Origin: Sulfolobus islandicus Y.N.15.51 | GTDB lineage: Archaea > Thermoproteota > Thermoprotei_A > Sulfolobales > Sulfolobaceae | Assembly (NCBI RefSeq): GCF_000022485.1 | Contig: NC_012623.1 | Location: forward strand, 1,948,501 to 2,012,500 | Direction of reading: 5' to 3' | Length of the DNA stretch: 64,000 nucleotides | In this document: positions 55,874-64,000 of the stretch, piece by piece | How the letters are laid out: every line of letters starts with the position of its first letter | How positions within the stretch are numbered: the stretch's first letter is position 1 | Made by a program: the position numbers and the translations under genes | The notes under the pieces: generated by a model | What the model was told of the DNA's origin: nothing | Seen by the model: only the letters and a program-made list of their open reading frames with translations | The model's database searches: none

Positions 55874-55936
55874 GGGAGATGTAGTCTGGTATTACTTTAG
55901 GGGAGAAACGCTTGACAACACCAGACTACATCTCCC
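55874..55936 (+). repeat. 17-bp inverted repeat over the ISH3-type transposase start
   Basis: GGGAGATGTAGTCTGGT (55874-55890) pairs perfectly with 55920-55936 around 29 bases. The start region of the transposase frame (TTG at 55912) lies in the loop and second arm, so the hairpin could hide it. Confidence 0.75.
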
Positions 55937-56244
55937 CTAAAATACGAGTACAAATAGAGGAAAAATTATTTTCCATCATAAACTTCAAGGGAAGAAAGGC
56001 AGAAGAAGTCAAGAAAACACTTGTAACAGCAGCACTAACAAAAGATTCAGTAGAAAACAAGGCAAAAGAGCTTGGCATATCACCACAAACAGTTAGAAAC
56101 TACGTGGAAGAACAACCACAAGTAATAGACCAAATGCTAAACGTGATCAAAACGATTTCCGCTAAGGAACTAGGTGGAAGAAAACGTGTAAAAATATCAA
56201 TAGACTGGACATCAATAGAATACAAGGGAAAACCTATATAGGTT

Positions 56245-56405
56245 TATTAGTCGAGGAGAGTAATACTCTCCTCGACTGGGGAAACATGGTCGAGAGGGAA
56301 ACTGAAGCGAAGTCTTCGGGTAGTGGCGTGACAAACCCCTACCATCGGACTGAACATTGTGATAAAATTCACGCATATAGGTGTGATAAAGAGGTAGGGG
56401 TAATA
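56245..56405 (+). ncRNA. predicted IS110 bridge RNA (copy B)
   Basis: 5' stem-loop: arms 56249-56261 and 56265-56277, loop AAT, with the same GAGTAATAC apex and GACTGGGG exit as copy A. Target loop: AGGGAAA (56295-56301) equals the left target 56225-56231, and CTTCGGGT (56314-56321) matches the complement of the joined target ACCCGTAG in 7 of 8. Donor loop: helix ACCCCTACC/GGTAGGGGT (56335-56343, 56393-56401) encloses ACTGAAC (56349-56355), identical to the right end (57441-57447), and ATATAGG (56375-56381), the complement of the left junction (56233-56239). Its 3' part overlaps the transposase frame. Confidence 0.75.
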
Positions 56406-57347
56406 GGGATAGATGTATCAAAGGACCATTTAATAACTAGCAGGGGGAGGGTGAGAAGATACGAGAACAAAAAGGAGGGTTATGAGGAAATCCTCAAGAT
56501 GAAAGCTTGCACAATAGTCCTAGAGCCTACCGGAGTATATGCAATAAAGCCTTCACAATACTTCAAGGAGAGAGGGGTAAGAGTACTACAAGTCAGCCCA
56601 AACGTGTTATCAAGGGAAAAGGAGTTTAGGGGAAAGAAAACAGATTTTTACGACGCAGAAAAATTAGAAAACATGGTCGACAAGGCTAAGGAGTACGATT
56701 ACAACCCCTTAAAGGAATTAGTAACACTCTACCTCTTCCTAAAGGACATAGAGACGAAATACAAGAACAGGCTAAAGAGAGCACTATTCCTAGTAAGCGA
56801 TAACGATAAGGTAAGCAAGGACAGGTTGGAAAAACTTGCGAAAGGAGATTTCACACAGGAAGAACTATACCAACTTGAATACACCCCCTTAGTGCTTGAG
56901 GAAATCAAAATCCTGGCTAAAAACCTCCTAGAAACGCAAGAGAGGTTGAAGGAGGTTAGGAGGATGATTGAGGGGCAAGTCCCTCAAGACCACGTCCTAT
57001 TAACGATACCAGGTGTTGGGAGGCTTGCAGCTGGTATTGTTGGTGATGTTAAGCGTTTTCCTAAGCCTGAGTCCTTTGTTGCTTATTGCGGTTTAGATCC
57101 CGTAGTGGAGAGGAGCGGGAAGGCTGTGGTAAGTAGGGGGATTTCCAAGAGGGGTAATAAGTACTTGCGTAGCTTGTTCTACTTTTTAGCAATGAGGAGT
57201 TATTCTAGGAACCCAACCTTATTGAAGTTTTATGAAACACACAAGGATAGGTTGAAGGGTAAGAAGTTGTATGTCGCTTTGGCTAGGAAGTTGGCAAGGG
57301 TTGTTTGGAGTGTTTGGTATAATAATAAGCCTTATGAGCCTAAATAG
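56286..57347 (+). CDS. IS110 transposase (DEDD recombinase), copy B
   Basis: About 315-353 residues. GVIGIDVSKDHL (first Asp), LEPTGVY (Glu), KKTDFYDAEKLE (two Asp) form the RuvC-like site; IPGVGRLAAGIVG and ERSGKAVVSRGISKRGNKYLR the C-terminal Tnp20 part with the Ser. The frame is intact. The ATG at 56286 lies within the bridge-RNA region, so about the first 36 residues may not be made; a GTG at 56328 is another option, and family proteins normally begin close to GIDVSK. Confidence 0.85.
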   Translation: MVERETEAKSSGSGVTNPYHRTEHCDKIHAYRCDKEVGVIGIDVSKDHLITSRGRVRRYENKKEGYEEILKMKACTIVLEPTGVYAIKPSQYFKERGVRVLQVSPNVLSREKEFRGKKTDFYDAEKLENMVDKAKEYDYNPLKELVTLYLFLKDIETKYKNRLKRALFLVSDNDKVSKDRLEKLAKGDFTQEELYQLEYTPLVLEEIKILAKNLLETQERLKEVRRMIEGQVPQDHVLLTIPGVGRLAAGIVGDVKRFPKPESFVAYCGLDPVVERSGKAVVSRGISKRGNKYLRSLFYFLAMRSYSRNPTLLKFYETHKDRLKGKKLYVALARKLARVVWSVWYNNKPYEPK

Positions 57348-58351
57348 GTAAGCCCTCCCCCGAATCGCCACGTGGGTTGAAAGGATCCACGTGGCAATGT
57401 TAGCTAATACTATGCTTGAAGTTTGAGCGAAAGATTTATTACTGAACGCCCGTAGAAGGACTAGGAGGGTCAGAAAAAGGCTACGCGTGGAATTACGCAA
57501 CGACAAGAGTAAAGCGAAAAACACTAACACTAGCATTCACACGCGTAGAAAAAGGAATGACTAGACTAAAGATAGTTGAAAGCCTAATACAACAAATACT
57601 AGCATTGGGCCTAGAAATAGAATTAGTAACACTAGATGCTGGTTTCTATTCAGTGGATGTGATCAACTACTTGTCAAGGTTTAACTTCATCATTGGAGTA
57701 CCCGTGGGTAAGGTAGGGATACATAGGAATTTTGATGGAGATTATACTGTAAAGTCAAATGGTAAGAAAGCGACATTTAGGCTAATAGTACATCATGGTA
57801 GGGGAAAGGAGTACTTGGCAAAGGGGACAAACCTAGACGTAAATAGGAGTATTGTTGTGAAATGGTATGACAAGGTTAGGACGCCAATAGAAACATCATA
57901 CAAGTTGATTAAGTCTTTCCTAATCTTTACCTCATCAAGGAGTTGGTTATTCCGCTTGTTCATCTTCGTACTAGCAATGTTAATCTATACACTATACTTG
58001 CTCCTCAAGGGGACAACGAGCAAGGAAGACTTCCGCTTACTCCTAACTATCTTGCTCTTGCAAGATAATATTACTATTTTGCAAGAATATTTAGTTAAAT
58101 TATTTTATCCACTTTTTAACTCCCTTGAATTATTTTCGGGGTGATGAATTTGGGGTCTAGGGATATCAACTTCTTTTGCGTGTATAAATCTTTTATAATG
58201 TTCATTATATGAGGTAAAAATATATACTAAATAAATGGAATTTGCATTACAATCATTTGATCACTTATGGTAAGTTATCAAAAATTGTACTCAAGTCTAA
58301 CGTAATCAACAACCCTAAACTATTATATATTTTAAATAATATACTTTAATC

Positions 58352-59056
58352 GTGTCACTATTTAACTTATCACTAGTAACTTTTGAAATAGATCATGAGG
58401 ATTGTTGGAGTAAGCTTACGTCAAGTTACCCTGTACTAGTAAAGACCATTTTTGCGAAGCCGAATAAGGGAAAAGATTACATTTTAGGAATGGACGAAGT
58501 TAAAACTTATAACAGAAGAACTTTTAAGGACTTTTTAAAGTCGTTCAAGAGAGATAAGAGTATTTACGAGATTATACAAATCTTAGAGTTGGACAATAGG
58601 AGGGGAATTTATAGGATATTATTTAAAGAAAGGTACGAGAACATGATCATGAGTATCATAGGAAATTATATGACGTTCTATATAAAAGACTTGATAAAAG
58701 AAGGTAATGAAAGATTATTACTAATTATGCCTTCAAGTGACGTTACAATGCTTAAGAGGGATTTGGAATCAATAGGGAAGATCCATTACTTTAATGCTAA
58801 ACTTGTAAACTTTAATGACTTCGTACCTACATTCTTTGATTTTTCTGAGCAAGAAAGGAATGCTGTGCTTCAGGCCATAAGACTAGGATATTATGAATAT
58901 CCTAGAAGAATAAATCTAGAAGGATTAGGGAAGATTATGGGAATATCAAAACCCACATTAGAAGAATATTTAAGGAAAGCCGAAAAGAAGATTATGTCTA
59001 AAATATTTAGGGAGTTTTGCCAACAAGATCTACTTTTTCACTCTCCAGATTATTAA
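58352..59056 (+). CDS. bacterio-opsin-activator (HTH_10)-type regulator
   Basis: 234 residues. The C-terminal 60 residues (QAIRLGYYEYPRRINLEGLGKIMGISKPTLEEYLRKAEKKIM) form the HTH_10 domain of Bat-like archaeal regulators. The N-terminal 160 residues are an unrecognised sensor part. The start is a GTG at 58352 behind TATTATATATTTTAAATAATA. It probably controls the sugar-acid genes that follow, because they are adjacent and in the same orientation; this is inference. Confidence 0.7.
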   Translation: MSLFNLSLVTFEIDHEDCWSKLTSSYPVLVKTIFAKPNKGKDYILGMDEVKTYNRRTFKDFLKSFKRDKSIYEIIQILELDNRRGIYRILFKERYENMIMSIIGNYMTFYIKDLIKEGNERLLLIMPSSDVTMLKRDLESIGKIHYFNAKLVNFNDFVPTFFDFSEQERNAVLQAIRLGYYEYPRRINLEGLGKIMGISKPTLEEYLRKAEKKIMSKIFREFCQQDLLFHSPDY

Positions 59057-59158
59057 GCTCTAAGCATATTATGTTTTAAAAATTTACCGGACAGAATACA
59101 TATCTCCATATAAGTATGGATCCTTACTTATAAACTATATATAACATAAATACCAATA

Positions 59159-60550
59159 ATGAGTGAACCTTCAGATCCTCTAAAAGCACTTGATGAGGCT
59201 AAACTATCATCTACGCACTATAGGTGGACAATCCTATCTGCTTTAGCAGATTTTCTTGATGCAGGAGCGATAGTTGCGGGTGCCGCATCAGTAAGTATAT
59301 GGGTTTCCCTCTTCCATCTTAATTCCCTTCTCTTAGGTATAATAGCTGCGTTAAGTCCAAATGCCTTTGCCGCTGGTATAGGAGCTTGGATAGCTGGACC
59401 ACTAGGTGACAGATATGGAAGGAAGGCTATATATACATATGATCTAATCGTATATGCAATAGGTGCAATAATTATATTATCAGCAATAAATTACTACATG
59501 GTTATTATAGGGTATACTATAGTAGGGTTGGCAGTGGGAGTTGACGTACCAACAAGTTGGTCACTAATAGCTGAGCTAGCTCCTAAGAGGAATCGCGGAA
59601 GATTAATGTCATTTACTAACTTATTCTGGTATATTGGACCCATAATAATATTGCTTCTAGGTATAGGCACGGTTCCATTGGGTGTTAACTCCTTTAGAGT
59701 CCTATTCGGGTTTTTGACAATAGTTGCAATAGTAACATGGGTCCTAAGAAGAGGAATTGCTGAATCCGCTAGATGGGGACTAGTGAAGGGAAAAGAAGAA
59801 GTGGTTAAACAAGCATTAGTACAATTAGGACAAAGCGTAAGTGTAATACCTAAGGCTGAGACCAAAGGTAAGTGGAGTGATATGTTCAAATATTGGAAAG
59901 GATTAGCCTTCATGATCCCAATCTATATTTTCTGGGGAGTACCAGCTGGAACCTTTGGATTCTTCTTACCTTTCCTCATAGAAGATTTGTCTATCAAAAG
60001 TTCTGTAGTAGGTGATCTAGTTCAAATCGCGTGGTTCGTGACTGCAATAATTGGAGTTGTTGGAGTATACATGCAGCTATCAGACAAAGTGAATAGGAAG
60101 CTATTATATGCAGTAAGTTCTCTTATTTGCGCAATTGGTTTCGCATTACCTATAGGTTTACCATTCAAGATACTTTGGGTAGCATTATTCAATGTATTCT
60201 TATTTGGATTCGGTCATGGAATGGCGTTATGGCCTCAAACTAGAGTCTGGTCAACGGAGCTTTTCCCAACGGAAATAAGAAATACGGCTCAAGGTTTTGT
60301 ATGGGGCTGGATGAGAATAGCATTGGGAATATGGAGTATCTTCGTACCTTCAATAATTACTGTAATAGGTTATTCAGCAATAGCTGCAGTAGCTACTTCA
60401 TTCTTTATACTAAATATTATTTTGGGATTATTAGTGGGACCAGATACACATGGAAAATCCTTAGAGGTGGTAATAAAGGACTTTTATGGAGGTAAAGTTC
60501 CAGTATCTAAAGTAGTAGAAGTGAATACAAGACCTCTTGGCAACAAATAA
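59159..60550 (+). CDS. MFS transporter, sugar/organic acid type
   Basis: 463 residues, 12 membrane helices with the central loop near residues 215-240 (RWGLVKGKEEVVKQAL). Motif A of the family is GPLGDRYGRKAIYTYD; NRGRLMSFTN and the second-half TEIRNTAQGFVWGWMRI are also typical of the sugar/metabolite:H+ symporter branch. It likely imports the substrate of the neighbouring dehydratase. The gene follows the regulator by 100 bases with its own AT-rich promoter region. Confidence 0.8.
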   Translation: MSEPSDPLKALDEAKLSSTHYRWTILSALADFLDAGAIVAGAASVSIWVSLFHLNSLLLGIIAALSPNAFAAGIGAWIAGPLGDRYGRKAIYTYDLIVYAIGAIIILSAINYYMVIIGYTIVGLAVGVDVPTSWSLIAELAPKRNRGRLMSFTNLFWYIGPIIILLLGIGTVPLGVNSFRVLFGFLTIVAIVTWVLRRGIAESARWGLVKGKEEVVKQALVQLGQSVSVIPKAETKGKWSDMFKYWKGLAFMIPIYIFWGVPAGTFGFFLPFLIEDLSIKSSVVGDLVQIAWFVTAIIGVVGVYMQLSDKVNRKLLYAVSSLICAIGFALPIGLPFKILWVALFNVFLFGFGHGMALWPQTRVWSTELFPTEIRNTAQGFVWGWMRIALGIWSIFVPSIITVIGYSAIAAVATSFFILNIILGLLVGPDTHGKSLEVVIKDFYGGKVPVSKVVEVNTRPLGNK

Positions 60551-60554
60551 ACTA

Positions 60555-61673
60555 TTAAAGGTCATACTTTAAGCCAAAACCTTTTTCTTCTCCCAATTCG
60601 AAATATCCCTTTATTGGCTTAGGAGGATTTATCATTCTATCCTCTAGCCATTTATATTTGGTTAAGTACTCAGCCATTGGCGAAACACTTTCTGGTTCTG
60701 ATATTATAAAGTGCAAATTGTATATGTTAGAAGTATGAGGGATTACAACACCACCATAAGCTTCAGCCAATCCAGTAATTCTCTTCATTGGAGTTATCCC
60801 TCCAACCCATACGGCATCGGGCTGTAATATTCTCACTCCGGAATCCAAAAGCCTCTTGAAATCGTAAACGTGATAGTGATGTTCACCAGCAGATATTGGA
60901 ATATCTGTTCTTTTACTTAAGTAACTATAAGACTCGAAATCATCCGGTAAGAAGGGTTCCTCAATCCAACACAACTCATATTTCTCCAATCTCCTAGCCA
61001 TCTTTAATGCGAAATTCAAATTCCAAGACATCCACGCGTCTCCAGCTAAATCCACAGAGTAACCAACACTGTCCCTTATAACTTTTACCAATTCGGCATT
61101 ATTGTCAACGCCTAAAGGATCAGAGGGACCACAGCAGAACCTCATCTTCATCGCAGTATATCCCTCTTCCACATAACTCCTAGCCTCCTTTTCCAACTCC
61201 TCCTTACTTGTGGGATGTAAGTGACTTGCGTAAGCCCTTATCTTATCCCTTGTTTTTCCTCCTAACAGTTCGTAAACTGGAACTCCTAGTAACTTTGCAT
61301 ACGCGTCGTACATTAAAAGATTAACAACACTTATGGCGTGAATTGCTATCCCACTCCTACCGATTGGCAGGGTGTATCTATATAACAAATCCCACGCCAT
61401 ACCTATCCTAGAGATTGGTAGACCCCTAACAAGGTTAGCTAAATTAGACATTACGAAATTACATACTGATTCAGAGGTTTCAAGAATGGAATAAGTAGCG
61501 TTATCGTCTAGATCCATTCTTATAAAACAAATCTTATCCATGAACGCTGATTGAAATGGTGATAAAGATCCCAAATACTCTCTGTAATAATCAGTTGGCT
61601 TAGCGTAAGGAAAGTTCTGTCTTGAAATACTCTCCGTACTAATTACATATATCTTATCAATTTTTACCGTCAT
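60555..61673 (-). CDS. enolase-superfamily dehydratase (L-rhamnonate dehydratase-like)
   Basis: 372 residues. Mg ligands and acid/base residues are visible: KMRFCCGPSD (about 175), DLAGDAW with Asp (about 208), WIEEPFLPDD with Glu (about 236), SAGEHHYHVYDF with Glu (about 261), QPDAVWVGGITP, and PHTSNIYNLHF with His (about 312), then EPESVSPMAEY. GPSDPLGVDNN and GEHHY match L-rhamnonate dehydratases best; galactonate or arabinonate dehydratases are alternatives. It removes water from a sugar acid to give 2-keto-3-deoxy acids. It is convergent with the MFS gene and divergent from the alcohol dehydrogenase gene. Confidence 0.75.
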   Translation of the reverse strand: MTVKIDKIYVISTESISRQNFPYAKPTDYYREYLGSLSPFQSAFMDKICFIRMDLDDNATYSILETSESVCNFVMSNLANLVRGLPISRIGMAWDLLYRYTLPIGRSGIAIHAISVVNLLMYDAYAKLLGVPVYELLGGKTRDKIRAYASHLHPTSKEELEKEARSYVEEGYTAMKMRFCCGPSDPLGVDNNAELVKVIRDSVGYSVDLAGDAWMSWNLNFALKMARRLEKYELCWIEEPFLPDDFESYSYLSKRTDIPISAGEHHYHVYDFKRLLDSGVRILQPDAVWVGGITPMKRITGLAEAYGGVVIPHTSNIYNLHFIISEPESVSPMAEYLTKYKWLEDRMINPPKPIKGYFELGEEKGFGLKYDL

Positions 61674-61800
61674 GCTATAACATTTATCTGCTAAACTTTT
61701 ATCTATTAACCCTAACTTGTGGGGATAAGAATGATAGTCTCATACAGAATATACTCAACTAATCTTAACATCTATCTAAAAATTAATACCAAACCCTAAC

Positions 61801-62880
61801 ATGTTTGGAATCACCTTTTATTCGGCGATGAGGAAAAACATAAGTATGGTTAAATCAAAAGCAGCCCTTCTGAAGAAGTTCTCAGAACCATTATCGATAG
61901 AAGACGTTGAAATTCCTGAACCAAAGGGGGAAGAGGTTTTAGTAAGAATAGGAGGGGCTGGAGTCTGCAGAACCGATTTGAGAGTATGGAAAGGAGTTGA
62001 AGCGAAACAAGGTTTCAGATTACCAATAATATTGGGCCATGAAAATGCCGGGACAGTAGTAGAAGTTGGGGAATTGGCAAAGGCAAAGAAGGGAGATAAC
62101 GTTGTGGTTTACGCAACTTGGGGTGACATGACTTGTAGATATTGTAGAGAGGGGAAGTTTAACATTTGCAAAAATCAAGTGATCCCTGGGCAAACAACAA
62201 ATGGCGGTTTCTCAGAGTACATGTTAGTTAAAAGCTATAGATGGTTAGTGAAATTAGACAGCCTAAGCCCAGTTGATGCATCACCATTAGCAGATGCTGG
62301 TACTACTTCTATGGGAGCTATAAGGCAAGCCTTGCCATTCATGAACAAATTCGCAGAACCAGTTGTGATAGTTAACGGTATTGGAGGGTTAGCCGTTTAC
62401 ACCATCCAAATATTAAAGGCGCTAATGAAGAATATAGTTATAGTTGGAATTTCTAGGAGTAAAAAGCATAGGGATTTGGCGTTAGAGTTGGGAGCGGATC
62501 ACGCGGTTGAAATGAAAGAAGCTGAAAGTTTAATAAGCAAACTCACAGATGGCTTAGGTGCCAGTGTTGCAATAGATTTAGTGGGAACAGAGGAAACTTC
62601 TTATAATTTAGGAAAGTTGTTAGCACAAGAGGGTGCAATAATACTAGTGGGTATGGAGGGGAAGAGGGTTAGTTTAGAGGCCTTTGATACTGCGGTATGG
62701 AATAAGAAGCTTCTGGGTTCCAATTACGGTTCACTAAACGATTTAGAAGACGTTGTAAGACTTAGCGAAAGTGGGAAAATTAAGCCATATGTTGTTAAAA
62801 TACCTTTAGATGAAATAAACAAGGCCTTTAAGGATTTAGATGAGGGAAGAGTAGAGGGAAGACAAGTAATAACACCTTAG
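61801..62880 (+). CDS. zinc-dependent alcohol/polyol dehydrogenase
   Basis: About 345-359 residues of the medium-chain dehydrogenase family. Catalytic zinc: Cys in GAGVCRTDLR and GHENAG (His, Glu). The structural zinc site has three Cys in the lobe TWGDMTCRYCREGKFNIC, with Asp where the fourth ligand normally is; Sulfolobus alcohol dehydrogenase has Glu there. Rossmann loop VNGIGGLAVYTIQ binds NAD(P). An ATG at 61846 (MVKSKAALLKKF) is the family-like start, while 61801 fits the TATA spacing. It may oxidise a sugar or sugar-derived aldehyde in the pathway of the divergent dehydratase. Confidence 0.8.
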   Translation: MFGITFYSAMRKNISMVKSKAALLKKFSEPLSIEDVEIPEPKGEEVLVRIGGAGVCRTDLRVWKGVEAKQGFRLPIILGHENAGTVVEVGELAKAKKGDNVVVYATWGDMTCRYCREGKFNICKNQVIPGQTTNGGFSEYMLVKSYRWLVKLDSLSPVDASPLADAGTTSMGAIRQALPFMNKFAEPVVIVNGIGGLAVYTIQILKALMKNIVIVGISRSKKHRDLALELGADHAVEMKEAESLISKLTDGLGASVAIDLVGTEETSYNLGKLLAQEGAIILVGMEGKRVSLEAFDTAVWNKKLLGSNYGSLNDLEDVVRLSESGKIKPYVVKIPLDEINKAFKDLDEGRVEGRQVITP

Positions 62881-63401
62881 CTCAAGTTAAGGCTTAAATG
62901 GTAACTTTTATCTCATTGGATGAAACTATCCTAAACCACGTTATTGGCCTTTCAATAATGTTACTCCAAGCTTTAACTTTACGTTATCGCTAACCTCCTT
63001 GTTAATATCAGCTTTTAACTGTAGTTCAGCATCTCCGTTAATTGAAGGATTAATCTATTTGCACAAGGAGTGTAGTACCACTTACCCTCCCTTCCCTTGA
63101 ACTACCCCTTAGTCATAGGGCAGAATCTTCTTTATCGTAGTGTAATCCACGTTTAGACTATAGCAGTTTATAAGTAAGTCTGCACACCGATATGGATTTT
63201 CTATTGTATATCAAAAATTTACTAACCGATCATATGTAGCTGATAATCTAAAGATCGAGGTACTAGAACTAAATATTTTTGAATCTGTGAGACCATTATC
63301 TTGGAATATCGAAAATTAGAAGAATTCTCATGAACACCTTCTGAAGATGGTAAAAGCTTAAACAAAAAGTTTATATATTATAGTCTTATGAGACTATTCC
63401 C
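62881..63401. other. intergenic debris
   Basis: About 520 bases. On the minus strand a short frame (INPSINGDAELQLKADI, ending near 62962) looks protein-like but has no start. TTTATATATTATAG (63370-63383) is a TATA-like box for the next gene. Confidence 0.35.
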
Positions 63402-64000
63402 GTGAGACTACATCTCAGAAGACGAGAAGAGAAGAAGATTGCCAGCATAAAGAACTGGACGCTAATTTATGGTAGGAGAAAAACAGGCAAAACTACATTA
63501 GTTAAGAGTGCATTGAAATACGACACTTATATTATAATAGGAGACGTAAATAACGCAATAACTCAAAGCGGTGAAATAGTAAGAATTGAAAAGGCATTGG
63601 AAGAGGTGAAGAGAACTCTAAAGAATGGAGGAATAGCGGTAATTGACGAATTCCAAAGATTGCCAGAGATATATTGGTCTCTAATTGCCAGTTGGGCGCC
63701 CTTCTGGTATATTGGTAGCTATTGGCTCAAGTTACGGGATTGTCAATAAGGTTTTTGATAGAAATAGCCCCTTGTTAGGGATTTTCACACCTTCAGAAAT
63801 AGGTCTAATCTCATATGAAGACGTGCTGTCACAACTTAACGACCCAGTCTTATCGGTACTTTACAGAGACCCTTGGATAATTCCCTTCATAGAAAGTTAT
63901 GATGAGTTAAAGAAGAGAATAAAGGAGTTTTCACTAGTTGCAAAGGGTTTAATAGGAGGGTTTTCAAAGAGGAGGAAAGACAACTCACAGATCTATATTA
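63402..64000 (+). pseudogene. archaeal P-loop ATPase, frameshifted, runs past the window
   Basis: First frame 63402-63700: LIYGRRKTGKTTLVKSAL (Walker A), GGIAVIDEFQRLPEIYWSL (Walker B). After an indel near GGGCGCCC at 63697-63704 the protein goes on in another frame (PSGILVAIGSSYGIVNKVFDRNSPLLGIFTPSEIGLIS...) to the window end. This is the archaeal ATPase type linked to mobile DNA. Function unknown; a sequencing error at the G/C run cannot be excluded. Confidence 0.65.

Larger units (their letters stand above)
56235..57448 (+). mobile_element. IS110-family element, copy B (nested)
   Basis: About 1.21 kb between AGGGAAAACC (left target) and CGTAGAAGG (right target), with CC as shared core (56233-56234, 57449-57450). 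The core assignment is supported because excision restores the host transposase frame. Left end TATATAGG..., right end ...ACTGAACG. The transposase is open, so this copy may be active. Confidence 0.85.
55912..58144 (+). pseudogene. ISH3/IS4-type transposase, split by IS110
   Basis: 5' part 55912-56234 (ISIDWTSIEYKGKP, first Asp) and 3' part from 57451 (VEGLGGSEKGYAWNYATTRVK, LVTLDAGFYS with the second Asp, TPIETSYKLIKSF with the Glu). Removing the IS110 at its CC core restores one frame (KGKP-VEGLGG), about 330 codons. So the gene was intact when IS110 jumped in. The two halves are now inactive. Confidence 0.8.
55781..58167 (+). mobile_element. ISH3/IS4-type element interrupted by IS110
   Basis: Inverted ends GATATCCTTAGACCCCAAAT (55781-55800) and its near-complement (58148-58167) enclose 2,387 bp, of which about 1,216 belong to the nested IS110. 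The remaining 1.17 kb carry a DDE transposase in two pieces. It is probably of the ISC1225/ISC1359 type. Confidence 0.75.

Overview
The window looks like a piece of chromosome from a thermoacidophilic crenarchaeon of the Sulfolobus/Saccharolobus group, most like S. solfataricus. The reasons are its AT-rich sequence, many genes that start close behind a TATA-like box, GGTG-type ribosome binding sites, Sulfolobus-typical families (DUF973, PaREP1, bacterio-opsin-activator-type HTH) and the dense, broken and nested insertion sequences. No rRNA, tRNA or CRISPR array was seen.

Layout. 1-4.4 kb: transposase debris, an AEC-type permease, a conserved hypothetical, and an IS110 element inserted into a small ORF. 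4.4-9 kb (minus strand): a secreted C-terminally anchored protein, a DUF973 membrane protein and a large NapH-like iron-sulfur membrane protein. 9.1-18.5 kb: a complete sulfur/polysulfide reductase operon (sreABCDE-like molybdoenzyme, FeS subunit, NrfD-like anchor, polyferredoxin, TorD-like chaperone) followed by a quinol-type nitric oxide reductase. Together with the divergent NapH-like gene this reads as an anaerobic respiration island. 18.5-22.6 kb (minus strand): small genes, then a compact locus made of a 28-residue peptide gene, a radical SAM/SPASM maturase and a metallo-beta-lactamase-fold hydrolase, which has the logic of a RiPP or PQQ-like pathway and is unassigned.

22.6-45.4 kb is mostly accessory. 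It holds IS630 and IS1 remnants around an AAA ATPase, with an inversion scar; two full IS607-type elements (1,913 bp each by my boundaries) and one 226-bp deletion derivative; an IS256 element, an IS6-like element and an intact 795-bp IS1 element with a 9-bp target duplication; and many broken host genes (methyltransferase, hypE tail, PaREP1, transglutaminase, ATPases, TnpB tails). Working genes in between include DUF3800, a PhoH-like ATPase with a KH partner, a hydrogenase maturation protease, an ankyrin-repeat protein kinase (frameshifted), AIM24 and an S9 peptidase.

45.4-55.4 kb is a catabolic cluster: HyuA/HyuB hydantoinase-oxoprolinase subunits, an Lrp-type regulator, an NCS1 nucleobase/hydantoin permease, a small membrane protein, two DUF917 proteins and a second HyuA-like protein. 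55.8-58.2 kb is an ISH3/IS4-type element with a second IS110 element inside it. 58.3-62.9 kb holds a bat-type regulator, an MFS transporter, an L-rhamnonate-dehydratase-like enolase-superfamily enzyme and a zinc alcohol dehydrogenase, a likely sugar-acid/sugar pathway. The window ends in a frameshifted ATPase.

Most notable are (1) the leader regions of both IS110 elements, which read as bridge RNAs: each has a 5' stem-loop with the same loop and co-varying stem, then two guide loops whose strings match the actual insertion site and the element ends; (2) the peptide/radical SAM/hydrolase locus; (3) the IS607 deletion derivative that keeps the RNA fold of the tnpB 3' end although the protein is gone; and (4) a structured, GC-rich RNA-like locus split by the IS256 element.
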